In this document: piece by piece, positions 37,926 through 45,461 of the stretch
Position numbering within the stretch: the stretch's first letter is position 1
Layout: each line of letters begins with the position of its first letter
Program-made: the position numbers and the translations under genes
The notes under the pieces: generated by a model
What the model saw: the letters and a program-made list of their open reading frames with translations, nothing else
What the model was told of the DNA's origin: nothing
Database searches by the model: none
Assembly: GCF_024435355.1 (NCBI RefSeq)
Contig: NZ_JAMJWG010000014.1
Span: forward strand, 235,309 to 299,308
Source of the DNA: Streptomyces odontomachi
Lineage (GTDB): Bacteria > Actinomycetota > Actinomycetes > Streptomycetales > Streptomycetaceae
Direction: 5' to 3'
Length of the DNA stretch: 64,000 nt

Positions 37926-37968
37926 GAGGGCGGGTGTGTCCGCGCTTTCCGCGGACACACCCGCCCTC
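37926..37968 (-). terminator. Terminator of the Gly-Cys-Val tRNA operon
   Basis: 19-bp perfect stem (37926-37944 with 37950-37968) and a 5-base loop. On the minus strand it is followed by GTCGTTTTTGC, a true T-run, just after the last tRNA-Val. Then comes a CGGCTTTGCC/GGGGGCTTCGCC region shared with the tRNA-Val(CAC) loci. Confidence 0.9.
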
Positions 37969-37975
37969 GCCCTCG

Positions 37976-38047
37976 TGGACGATACTGGGATTGAACCAGT
38001 GGCCTCTTCCGTGTCAGGGAAGCGCTCTCCCGCTGAGCTAATCGTCC
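37976..38047 (-). tRNA. tRNA-Val(GAC), copy 3
   Basis: 72 bases. The cloverleaf is complete on the minus strand: acceptor GGACGAT/ATCGTCC, D arm GCTC...GAGC, anticodon loop CTGACAC (anticodon GAC), T arm ACTGG TTCAATC CCAGT, discriminator A. It is identical to copy 1. No encoded CCA. Confidence 0.97.
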
Positions 38048-38085
38048 AGGCAAACCGCGGTCACATGGAAGCCGCCCCGGTCGTG

Positions 38086-38157
38086 TGCGCGATACTGGGA
38101 TTGAACCAGTGACCTCTTCCGTGTCAGGGAAGCGCTCTCCCGCTGAGCTAATCGCGC
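38086..38157 (-). tRNA. tRNA-Val(GAC), copy 2 (altered acceptor stem)
   Basis: Same anticodon loop CTGACAC and D and T arms as the flanking copies, but the acceptor is GCGCGAT/ATCGCGC; base pairs 2-71 and 3-70 are swapped together, so pairing is preserved. One variable-loop base differs too (T instead of C). Confidence 0.97.
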
Positions 38158-38188
38158 GCAGGGAACCCCTGAGGATCAGTGGCTCCAG

Positions 38189-38260
38189 TGGACGATACTG
38201 GGATTGAACCAGTGGCCTCTTCCGTGTCAGGGAAGCGCTCTCCCGCTGAGCTAATCGTCC
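38189..38260 (-). tRNA. tRNA-Val(GAC), copy 1
   Basis: 72 bases, acceptor GGACGAT/ATCGTCC, anticodon loop CTGACAC, T loop TTCAATC; identical to the copy at 37976-38047. It is nearest to the tRNA-Cys gene. Confidence 0.97.
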
Positions 38261-38261
38261 T

Positions 38262-38335
38262 TGGAGGTGGAGACGGGATTTGAACCCGTGTAGACGGCTT
38301 TGCAGGCCGTTGCCTCGCCTCTCGGCCACTCCACC
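38262..38335 (-). tRNA. tRNA-Cys(GCA), with encoded CCA
   Basis: Acceptor GGTGGAG/CTCCACC with discriminator T, anticodon stem ACGGC/GCCGT around CTGCAAA (anticodon GCA), T loop TTCAAAT. The 3' CCA is present in the DNA (38262-38264). Confidence 0.96.
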
Positions 38336-38373
38336 AGGGATGTCACAGTCCCGCAGGACCGCTTCACCCTCCG

Positions 38374-38446
38374 AGCGGACGACGAGGCTCGAACTCGCGA
38401 CCTCAACCTTGGCAAGGTTGCGCTCTACCAACTGAGCTACGTCCGC
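38374..38446 (-). tRNA. tRNA-Gly(GCC)
   Basis: Acceptor GCGGACG/CGTCCGC, D arm, anticodon stem CAACC/GGTTG around TTGCCAA (anticodon GCC), T loop TTCGAGC, discriminator T. First gene of the five-tRNA operon. Confidence 0.97.
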
Positions 38447-38487
38447 ATGCCGTTTCGGTCCGCTTGCGCGTCCCGGCGACGTGGTGA

Positions 38488-38515
38488 ACTCTAGCGGATT
38501 CCCCGGCCAGCACAA
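38488..38515 (-). promoter_or_regulatory. Promoter of the five-tRNA operon
   Basis: On the minus strand TTGTGC (38510-38515) and TAGAGT (38488-38493) are separated by 16 bases; start predicted near 38481, about 35 bases before tRNA-Gly. The adjacent 38516-38999 region contains repeats of TGTGCGTCTCTCC and nothing else clearly identifiable; it must also hold the promoter of the next gene. Confidence 0.6.
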
Positions 38516-38999
38516 AAACACGTTTACGCAGCGTGCTGCGTTGCGCCCGGCCCGCGGCGCGTTCAGGGCCGTTCCACCGCCCGTTACCGGACTCGCGACC
38601 GGGCGTCGTCCTCGCCTCGGAGTCGCCCGACCGGACGGCTTCGCGGCGCGGGCGCCCCAGGGCCGGTGGCGGTCGGCAGAGGGCCCACGCGGTCCCTCTT
38701 GTGCGTCTCTCCTGTGCGTCTCTCCTGTGCGGATGTGGCTACGGTCCGTACGCGTCCGCAGGGGGTCATCGCGCCTGTGTACGGTCGATGTGGTCCAGGG
38801 GACGCAAGCCGGCACGCTCACTGACCGCGGAAGTGCAGAGCTCTGGGCGGACCTCTGGGCGGACGAGGGCGGGGGAGCGGCTGGAGCGGCCGAGGACTGC
38901 CCCTGTGCCAGCAGTGGCAGGGGAGGGGTGGACGGCGGGACAGTGGAACCGGTGGCGTGCGACCGCAGGCGGGCACGCCCTGAGGGAAGGGACCTTTCC

Positions 39000-39821
39000 G
39001 TGAAGATCTGGCTCGATGGCGCGCTCCGGGACGCCGAGTCCGCCCGTATCTCCGTGTTCGATCATGGGCTGGTCGTCGGTGACGGCGTCTTCGAGACGGT
39101 GAAGTCCGTCGACGGTCGGCCGTTCGCCCTGACCCGTCACATCGACCGGCTGGTCCGCTCGGCACGCGGCCTCGGACTGCCCGAGCCGGACCGGGACGAG
39201 GTGCGGCGTGCCTGCCTGGCCGTCGTGGCGGCCAACCCGGCACCGCTGGGGCTGCTGCGGATCACCCTCACCGGAGGCCCGTCGCCGCTCGGCTCGGCGC
39301 GCGGGGACCAGGGCACCACCCTCGTCGTGGCGGCGTCGCCCGTCACCCGGCGCCCTGACTCCACCGCGGTGATCACCGTGCCCTGGACCCGTAACGAGCG
39401 GGGCGCCCTGACCGGCCTGAAGACCACCTCGTACGGGGAGAACGTCAGGGCCCTCGCGCGCGCCCACGAACAGGACGCCACCGAGGCGGTGTTCGCCAAC
39501 ACGGTCAGCCGCCTGTGCGAAGGCACCGGCACCAACGTGTTCGTGGTCCTCGACGGGGAGATCCACACCCCGCCGCTGTCCTCCGGATGTCTCGCCGGCA
39601 TCACCCGCGCGCTGACCATCGACTGGACCGGCGCGCGGGAGACGGACCTGCCGATGGACGTGCTGGAGCGGGCCGACGAGATCTTCCTGACGTCCTCGTT
39701 GCGGGACATCCAGGCCGTGCACCGGGTCGACGGCCGGACGCTGCCCGGTGCGCCCGGGCCGGTCACCGCGAAGGCGATGCGGGTCTTCGAGGAGCGGGCG
39801 GCGGGCGACCTCGACCCGTGA
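39000..39821 (+). CDS. pabC: Aminodeoxychorismate lyase/branched-chain aminotransferase-like protein
   Basis: A 273-residue fold-type IV PLP enzyme. The start ISVFDHGLVVGDGVFETVKSVDGRPFAL is a hallmark of the class; GLKTTSYGENVRALARAHEQDATEAVFANT carries the Schiff-base Lys and the NxxRxL/E region; the GTGTNVF block binds phosphate, and DEIFLTSSLRDIQAV is the final motif. PabC makes p-aminobenzoate for folate; aminotransferase activity remains possible. GTG start at 39000. Confidence 0.85.
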   Translation: MKIWLDGALRDAESARISVFDHGLVVGDGVFETVKSVDGRPFALTRHIDRLVRSARGLGLPEPDRDEVRRACLAVVAANPAPLGLLRITLTGGPSPLGSARGDQGTTLVVAASPVTRRPDSTAVITVPWTRNERGALTGLKTTSYGENVRALARAHEQDATEAVFANTVSRLCEGTGTNVFVVLDGEIHTPPLSSGCLAGITRALTIDWTGARETDLPMDVLERADEIFLTSSLRDIQAVHRVDGRTLPGAPGPVTAKAMRVFEERAAGDLDP

Positions 39822-39881
39822 GCCCGGCGGCGTGTCGAAACCCGGATGACGTGAGGGGTGCATCGGGGTAGAACTCCTGTG

Positions 39882-40703
39882 ATGACCACCACCCTGCGGC
39901 CCAGCGAGCCGCTTCAGCGCTCTGAAGACGGCGGCTCGTCGCGCCGTTACGAGGTGTGTGTGAACGGGCGCCCCGTGGGCGCGGTGCACCTTGCCACCCA
40001 CCGTGACTTCGGCCCGTCCGTGGCCGTCGTGGAGGAGTTGCACATCGAGCCGGCCGACCGCGGGCGGGGGCGTGGCGCGGTCGCGGCGCTCGCCGCGGAG
40101 GAGGTGGCCCGGGCGTGGGGCTGCACCCGGCTCCAGGCTCCGGTGCCGGCCGGCTCGGACCACGCGCTCCGGCTCGCCACGGCGCTCGGCTACGTCGAAC
40201 GCAGCCGTGCCATGGACAAGTTGATCGGCGCACTTGTGCCCCTGCCGCAGGGCAGTGCGAGCAGGCCCATGACGCAGGCGGAATTCGAGTCCTGGCGCGC
40301 GGTCGGCAGGGAGGACTACGCGCGCAGCTGGATCGAGAGCGGTGTCCCGGCCGCCGAGGCGTACACCAAGGCGGACCGCGACTACGCCCGCAGCCTGCCC
40401 CAGGGGCGCACCACCAAGGACCATGTCCTGCATGTCCTGGAGCACGATGACGTGGCGGTGGGCACCCTGTGGCTGGGGCTGCGCAAGGCGGACGCCTGGG
40501 TGATGAGCGTGGACGTGGCCGAGGAGCACCGCAGCAAAGGGCATGGCCGCACGCTCATGCACCTGGCGGAGCGCAACGCCGAGGAAGCCGGTCGGGACCG
40601 CATCGGCCTGCATGTGTTCAGTCGCAACACCACGGCCCTGCGCCTGTACGCGTCGCTGGACTACCGGCCGATCATCCACCACATGTCCAAGACGCTCGTT
40701 TAG
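39882..40703 (+). CDS. Tandem GNAT acetyltransferase
   Basis: A 273-residue protein with two GNAT-like domains. The first (about 20-130) has VVEELHIEPADRGRGRGAVAAL. The second (about 140-273) has VMSVDVAEEHRSKGHGRTLMHLAE and FSRNTTALRLYASLDYRPI. The first domain has a weak Q/R-x-x-G motif (RGRG), the second a better one (HRSKGHGRTL). Substrate unknown. It begins 60 bases after the lyase gene. Confidence 0.87.
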   Translation: MTTTLRPSEPLQRSEDGGSSRRYEVCVNGRPVGAVHLATHRDFGPSVAVVEELHIEPADRGRGRGAVAALAAEEVARAWGCTRLQAPVPAGSDHALRLATALGYVERSRAMDKLIGALVPLPQGSASRPMTQAEFESWRAVGREDYARSWIESGVPAAEAYTKADRDYARSLPQGRTTKDHVLHVLEHDDVAVGTLWLGLRKADAWVMSVDVAEEHRSKGHGRTLMHLAERNAEEAGRDRIGLHVFSRNTTALRLYASLDYRPIIHHMSKTLV

Positions 40704-40833
40704 GGGCGGTTCAGGGGCGGCTGCGGGTGCGGGTGCGGGTCATGCGTTCAGGCACCTGGAGCCGGGCGCTCGCGCGGGTTTCCGGGACGAGGCCGATGGG
40801 TGTGCTGCCGGGGTCCGGGCGTGCTGCCGGGGT

Positions 40834-41355
40834 TCAAGCGTCGCGGAGCAGCCCGTCCGCGATCTCCTCGATGCGGGTCCGCAGACCGTCCTGGCTCTTG
40901 CCGCCGTCCAGCCGCTGTCCGCCGATCACGTAGGTGGGGGTGCCGGTCACGCCGATGGCCTGGCCCTCCGCCTGGTCGGCGTCGACGGCCAGGATGTGCC
41001 GGCCGTCGACCAGGGCGGTGTCGAGCTCCTCCGCGTCGAGCCCGAGCCCGCGCGCCACCTCCACGAGGAAGGGCTCGCCCTTGCGGTCCAACTCCGCGAC
41101 CCGGCCGAGCACCGCCTCGACGTACGGCCAGCCCTGCCCCTGGGCCATGGCCTCCTCGGCGGCCTGTGCGGCGGCGAAGGCGTGCTTGTGCTTCGGCAGG
41201 GGGAAGTGCCGTAGCCGCAGCTCGAGACGGTCCCCGTAGCGCTCGCGCAGCGCGTGCAGGTCGTCGAGGGCGCTGCGGCAGTCCGGGCACTGGAGCTCAC
41301 ACCAGACGTCCAGGACGGGACGGTCGGTGGAAGGGGAGGTCGCGGAGTCGTTCAT
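40834..41355 (-). CDS. DsbA/2-hydroxychromene-type thioredoxin-fold oxidoreductase
   Basis: A 173-residue thioredoxin-fold protein. The active site CPDC is at residues 23-26 in VWCELQCPDCRSAL, with an extra Cys19; the cis-proline loop is VTGTPTYVIGGQ. The helical insertion of DsbA/FrnE-type proteins is visible (PLPKHKHAFAAAQAAEEAMAQGQGWPYVEAVL). No signal peptide with the start I used, so it may be cytosolic; a longer in-frame version to 41454 is basic and not signal-like. Confidence 0.85.
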   Translation of the reverse strand: MNDSATSPSTDRPVLDVWCELQCPDCRSALDDLHALRERYGDRLELRLRHFPLPKHKHAFAAAQAAEEAMAQGQGWPYVEAVLGRVAELDRKGEPFLVEVARGLGLDAEELDTALVDGRHILAVDADQAEGQAIGVTGTPTYVIGGQRLDGGKSQDGLRTRIEEIADGLLRDA

Positions 41356-41633
41356 GGGCCCAGTCTTCCAGTTTCCGCGGCCGCGGCCGGCCGCCCGTGC
41401 CACCCCGCGCTTCCTCGGCGAGGACGGCGGAGCCACACCGGGGGCTGGTCCCAAGGAGGAGCCGCGACCCCGAGATGTCCCTGAGGTCCGCCCGGGCCGT
41501 GGCCTGGACGGTGCCGTCCGGTGCAGGATGGAAGTAAACCCGAGGGAGGTCCGCGGAGGCTTCCCGGAGGATCTTCAAGGGAAGACGGCGGGGAAGAACG
41601 GCGCCTTTCCTGCGTGCATGCCTGGAGGACCGG

Positions 41634-42089
41634 ATGATTGCCGAGACCGTCTGTTCCGCCGTGTCCGCGGCAGGCCTGGGCATCGCCGCGGTCACCGCCT
41701 ATCGCAAGCGCTTCCTCGCGGCCGCGCGGATCGCCGCCTACGCCCTGGTGCCCGTCGGCCTGGTCATGACCGGCGCCGTCAAGTGGGCGGTCAACACGGC
41801 GTTCAGCCCGGTCGCCTGGGCGGGCTTCGGCGTCCTCGGTGTGGCCTGGCTGCTGTTCATGACCACGCGCACCGTCGAGCGTCGCCGGGGCGGCACCCGC
41901 AAGGAACGCCGGGCGGCCGCCGCGACGGCACAGCGCGAGGCCGTCGCGCCCACCTCCTCCGCGCCCTCGCTGGACCCGTCCGCACGCCGTCCCGGCCGCT
42001 CCCAGGCGCAGCCCACCCGGGGCGGCTCCACGGGCGGTGGCGAGGACTTCAGCGATATCGAGGCCATTCTGAAAAAGCACGGCATCTGA
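41634..42089 (+). CDS. Small membrane protein with disordered tail
   Basis: A 151-residue protein. Hydrophobic segments include IAETVCSAVSAAGLGIAAVTA, ARIAAYALVPVGLVMTGAV and VAWAGFGVLGVAWLLFM, separated by short loops; the second half is a charged tail (RRRGGTRKERRAAAA...) ending in a short amphipathic EDFSDIEAILKKHGI. No enzyme signature; the frequently assigned name cellulose synthase has no support here. ATG with TGGAGGA ribosome site. Confidence 0.75.
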   Translation: MIAETVCSAVSAAGLGIAAVTAYRKRFLAAARIAAYALVPVGLVMTGAVKWAVNTAFSPVAWAGFGVLGVAWLLFMTTRTVERRRGGTRKERRAAAATAQREAVAPTSSAPSLDPSARRPGRSQAQPTRGGSTGGGEDFSDIEAILKKHGI

Positions 42090-42146
42090 AGCACCGCACC
42101 TGAAGCGCGGCACCCGAAGCGCGGCATCTGAAGCGCGGCATCTGCG
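42077..42146. repeat. Five tandem 14-bp units over the 3' end of the preceding gene
   Basis: Units of GCGCGGCATCTGAA type run 42077-42090, 42091-42104, 42105-42118, 42119-42132 and 42133-42146. The first includes the last three codons and the TGA. Later copies contain the TGA again. Confidence 0.85.
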
Positions 42147-42408
42147 GACGGCGACAGCGGCAGACGGCGACCGTGGCACGCCCGACGGCAGCTGAGCCGC
42201 CGAGGGCTTCCAGCGTCGTCGCCTCCAGAGCGTCACGCTCCGTGAACTTGCGTGCGAGGATGGTGCGGCTTGCGGCACCCGTTGCGGATACGCGTCAGCA
42301 CGCTCCGTCAGCAAGATCAATCACACGTCACGGAATCCGGCGAACTACTGCGCATTTCGGTCGTGTTGATCGCCAACGGGTCCGGGCCTGCGTCATCATC
42401 GCGGCGAG

Positions 42409-42564
42409 ATGTTCGACACCACCACACAAAGCGACACTGCCCCGGTCACCGAGGAACGGCGCGGCTGTCTTTTCGCCCTTTCCCAGCCACCATTGATGAT
42501 CTTCCTGGCGGTGATCGGCTGCCTCTTGCTGATGGCGTCGCTGCACGACCTGTTACTGCTGTGA
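42409..42564 (+). CDS. 51-residue membrane protein containing a TTA codon
   Basis: A coding frame below the usual length cut. The N-terminus MFDTTTQSDTAPVTEERRG is hydrophilic and acidic; the remainder LFALSQPPLMIFLAVIGCLLLMASL is a single membrane segment, ending HDLLLL. The frame includes TTA (Leu) three codons from the end, which in Streptomyces normally means dependence on the bldA tRNA. A GCGGCGAG sequence precedes the ATG, a weak ribosome site. It lies in the convergent gap before the CGNR gene; preceding 42147-42408 shows no gene. Confidence 0.7.
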   Translation: MFDTTTQSDTAPVTEERRGCLFALSQPPLMIFLAVIGCLLLMASLHDLLLL

Positions 42565-42755
42565 CCCCACCCGCCGGAGCGTCCCCGAGACGCCTGCCGG
42601 ACCCCTCGACCCCTTGGCGCCGAGCCTGAGCCCTGCGCCCCCGTCACGTCCCCGCCCGGCCGGCACCAGCGCCCGTGCCGGGCACTCACCACGATCCCAG
42701 CCCACCCGACTCGGTCCGGCCGTCCACCTCGGCACGTCAACGTGGGCGGCGGTCC

Positions 42756-43370
42756 TCATCCCTCCGACGGGACCTGGTCGCCGCGCGCCGAACCGGTCGG
42801 CGTCGCGCCGGTCACCGCCGTGGCCTCCTTGCGGCGGGCACGGTAGGCAGCGACGTGCAGACGGTTGCCGCAGGTGCGGCTGTCGCAGTACCGGCGCGAA
42901 CGGTTCCGGGACAGATCCACGAAGGCGTGCCGGCAGTCGGGCGCCTCGCAGCGGCGCAGCCGCTCGCGCTCGCCGGTGACCACGAAGAACGCCAGCGCCA
43001 TCCCGCCGTCGGCGGCCAGGTGGTCGGCGACGGAGGCGCCTGGTGCGAAGTAGTGCACATGCCAACCGAAGTCGTCATGGTCGGTGAGCTGGGGCGTGGT
43101 GCCCGCGGCGGCCACCAGTTCGTTGATCAGCGCGGCGGCGGACGACGCGTCGGGCGCAGCGAAGACCTCGGTGAAACCGGTCCGCAGGGCGCGCACCGCC
43201 GCCAGATCGTCCTCCGACAGCCGGCTCACGTCGCTGAGGTTGTGCTGGCGCACGAAGCCCCCCAGCGCCGCCACATCCGGGAGACCCTCGGCCGCGCTCA
43301 CCTCGGGTGCGGAGTTCACCAGGTCGACCACGGCGTCGAGGGCGCACCGGGTGTCGTGGGTGATCAGCAC
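42756..43370 (-). CDS. CGNR zinc-finger protein (ABATE-like N-terminal domain)
   Basis: A 204-residue protein. The C-terminal zinc finger is CEAPDCRHAFVDLSRNRSRRYC followed by the family name motif CGNRLHVAAYRARR. The N-terminal 140 residues form the RNA-/stress-related helical ABATE domain (starting LITHDTRCALDAVVDLVNSA). Probably a transcription regulator of unknown target. It reads in the same direction as ssgB, 300 bases downstream of it. Confidence 0.88.
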   Translation of the reverse strand: MLITHDTRCALDAVVDLVNSAPEVSAAEGLPDVAALGGFVRQHNLSDVSRLSEDDLAAVRALRTGFTEVFAAPDASSAAALINELVAAAGTTPQLTDHDDFGWHVHYFAPGASVADHLAADGGMALAFFVVTGERERLRRCEAPDCRHAFVDLSRNRSRRYCDSRTCGNRLHVAAYRARRKEATAVTGATPTGSARGDQVPSEG

Positions 43371-43516
43371 GATTTGCTCCCTGGCGTCGAGACCGGGTCT
43401 GAACCCGCCGATGCGTGCCGATGCTAGCGGCCCGCGGGTGGTGGTGGGCCGGCGGCGCTCAAAGACTGCCGTGGGCGCGGGAGCGGCGCATGGACTCTGC
43501 CGTGTGGACGCGTCAA

Positions 43517-43549
43517 CGGCGCCGTCCCGTGAGGTGCGGGACGGCGCCG
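43517..43549 (-). terminator. Terminator after ssgB
   Basis: 13-bp perfect stem (43517-43529 with 43537-43549) and a 7-base loop in the ssgB-CGNR spacer. It suggests that ssgB is transcribed alone. Confidence 0.7.
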
Positions 43550-43668
43550 ATGTGTGCCGTATGCGGTTGCTGTGTCGCTGATCGTGGCAGATCGTGTCAG
43601 ATCGGATGCGGGGGCGCCGTCTCCCCGAGTCGGACGGCGCCAGGTGGTGGTCTCTCGCTCCCTGCGGC

Positions 43669-44082
43669 CTAGCTTTCCGCCAGGATGTGCGAGAGCTCCG
43701 TATCGAGGTCGAAGTGGCGGTGCTCGGTGCCCGGTGGCACCGCGGCGTCCGTCCGCTTCAGGAAGGACTCCAGGGCCCGCGCCGGGGCCTCGAGCAGCGC
43801 TTCCCCCTCGGGAGAGCTCAGGGCGATGCAGACGACGCCCTGGCCGTGGCTGCGGGACGGCCAGACACGGACGTCGCCCGTGCCGGTGGGCCTGTGCAGG
43901 CCCTCCGCGAGGAGGTCGCGGGCGAACACCCACTCGACGGTCTCCTCGGCTCCGGTGTGGAAGGTGGCGTGCACGGCATACGGATCGGCCGTGTCATACC
44001 GCAGTCCTGCGGGAACAGGCAGTGAGGACTCGCTCGACACAACGAGGCGCAGGTGCAGCTCGCAGCTGACCGTGGTGTTCAT
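43669..44082 (-). CDS. ssgB: Sporulation cell-division protein SsgB
   Basis: A 137-residue SALP-family protein. The sequence begins MNTTVSCELHLRLV and includes RYDTADPYAVHATF, ETVEWVFARDLLAEGL and EHRHFDLDTELSHILAES, which I recognise as the highly conserved SsgB. SsgB is recruited by SsgA and tethers FtsZ to the sites of sporulation septa. ATG at 44082. In S. coelicolor ssgB is known to be under the stress sigma factor SigH; upstream GTTT (44164-44167 on the minus strand) and GGTGGC (44144-44149) with a 14-base spacer are a weak match to a SigB/SigH-type promoter. Confidence 0.97.
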   Translation of the reverse strand: MNTTVSCELHLRLVVSSESSLPVPAGLRYDTADPYAVHATFHTGAEETVEWVFARDLLAEGLHRPTGTGDVRVWPSRSHGQGVVCIALSSPEGEALLEAPARALESFLKRTDAAVPPGTEHRHFDLDTELSHILAES

Positions 44083-44272
44083 AAGCGCCAAGGCCTTTCG
44101 CTCAGTGTGCGCTCGGGGATTCGCACGTCGGCGAAATCGACATGCCACCTACGGTGCCGTTGTAAACCCCCTTGAGGGTTTTGGGTGTCTTTAGGTAGCT
44201 CGGACGGCGGAGTTTTGTTTACCGGTGGCGTCCATTCCGGTGACTGGATTCCGTCGGGTAGAGTTTGGTCGT

Positions 44273-44707
44273 ATGAATACGGGGAGTGACGGATTCGGGG
44301 GCGGCGGTGCCACCGTCTCGGAAGAGCCGCGGGATCGGGGCCTCGGCTCGAAGGCGCCGGAGTTCATCAAATCCAGCCCGGCCCTGCACCGCGGCTGGCA
44401 GGTGGGCGTCTTCCTCGTCGGGCTCGCCGTGGTGGGACTCGGCGTGCTCCTGCTGCCCCTGCCCGGCCCCGGCTGGCTGGTGATCTTCGCCGGCCTGGCG
44501 ATCTGGGCCACCGAGTTCGTCTGGGCGCAGCTGGTGCTCCGCTGGACCAAACGCAAGGTCGCCGAGGCGGCCCAGCGCGCCCTCGATCCCCGGGTCCGCC
44601 GGCGGAACCTCATCCTGACCAGCATCGGCGTGGCCATCGTGATCGTTCTCATCATCGGCTACCTGTGGAGGTTCGGCTGGCAGCCGCCCTGGCGCATCCA
44701 GCGCTGA
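44273..44707 (+). CDS. TIGR02611-like PGPGW membrane protein
   Basis: A 144-residue protein with three predicted hydrophobic segments. The diagnostic LLLPLPGPGWLVIFAGLAIW lies in the middle; the first hydrophobic stretch is VGVFLVGLAVVGLG, and LILTSIGVAIVIVLIIGYLW closes it. Function unknown in this family. ATG at 44273 is chosen over an upstream GTG because the preceding sequence has no ribosome site. Divergent from ssgB. Confidence 0.85.
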   Translation: MNTGSDGFGGGGATVSEEPRDRGLGSKAPEFIKSSPALHRGWQVGVFLVGLAVVGLGVLLLPLPGPGWLVIFAGLAIWATEFVWAQLVLRWTKRKVAEAAQRALDPRVRRRNLILTSIGVAIVIVLIIGYLWRFGWQPPWRIQR

Positions 44708-44798
44708 CGCCGCCGCGGCGCGCGAGCCGTCCCCGATCCCGCCGCGGCCCGCTGGTCACGAGCAGCCGCTGACATGGGGTAATGTTCTCCATGCACCC

Positions 44799-44870
44799 GG
44801 GCGATTAGCTCAGTGGGAGAGCGCTTCGTTCACACCGAAGAGGCCACTGGTTCGAACCCAGTATCGCCCA
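44799..44870 (+). tRNA. tRNA-Val(CAC), copy 1
   Basis: Acceptor GGGCGAT/ATCGCCC, anticodon stem CTTCG/CGAAG around TTCACAC (anticodon CAC), T loop TTCGAAC, discriminator A. A TAATGT hexamer at 44780-44785 could be its -10. Identical to the copy at 48767-48838. Confidence 0.97.
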
Positions 44871-44880
44871 TGCGGGAGTT

Positions 44881-44929
44881 GGGAGTGCGTGTCCGCAGAA
44901 AGCGCGGGCATGCACTCCCTTCTTTTTTT
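44881..44929 (+). terminator. Terminator of tRNA-Val(CAC) copy 1
   Basis: 16-pair stem (44881-44896 with 44904-44919, two wobble pairs) and 7-base loop, followed by TTCTTTTTTT, a classic intrinsic terminator. Confidence 0.92.
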
Positions 44930-45461
44930 GCGCGGCTTCGCCGCGCTGGGCGGGGGCTTCGCCACCCGCACCCCCTGTGGGGGCTTTGCCCCCTCACCCC
45001 CCTGGCGTGGGCGCCGTTGGATTGGAGTGCCGGCCTGCGGGGTCTCTGGATTGGTGTGTCCCGGCCTGTGCGGTTGACTGGCGATGACCTTTGGCGACGA
45101 GGAGTGACGGGCGTGCGATGGGAACCGGTTATGTGTGTGGCGTTGGGGTGACACTCGTCCGGGGGGAAGTGTTCCGCTTTTTGGTGTATAGCGGCGGGGG
45201 CCGTTCGGGCTACGTAATCTGACGGCACTACGGCGGGCGAGGGTGAGCGGAGGGTAATCCGTGCGCGGCGTGGCGTGCTGTGATTTCGCCGCGCAGCGCA
45301 TTTAGTTTCTGTGCGGCACATTCTGGGCGCCTTTGCCACCCGACGCGAACCGTTCACCGGACACCGGTCGCGGTGATTAACAGTGCATTGTCGCGGAATT
45401 CTCCCCACCGCCCCGAACGGGCGGTCCCGTGCCCTGCGGCACACCCGGGAGCAGGGCGCCT
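44930..45461. other. Gap with no gene; second half is relatively AT-rich
   Basis: After the terminator come two GC hairpins (GCGCGGCTTCGCCGCGC and a GGGGGCTTCGCC unit). From about 45080 to 45420 the sequence has noticeably lower GC than the chromosome, with no frame of coding character. It separates the tRNA from the end of the minus-strand membrane-protein gene. Confidence 0.5.

Noticed and set aside
42252..42629. A 125-residue frame covering the small TTA gene
   Set aside because: Different frame with poor coding bias; the 51-residue frame has a clear membrane segment and an ATG.
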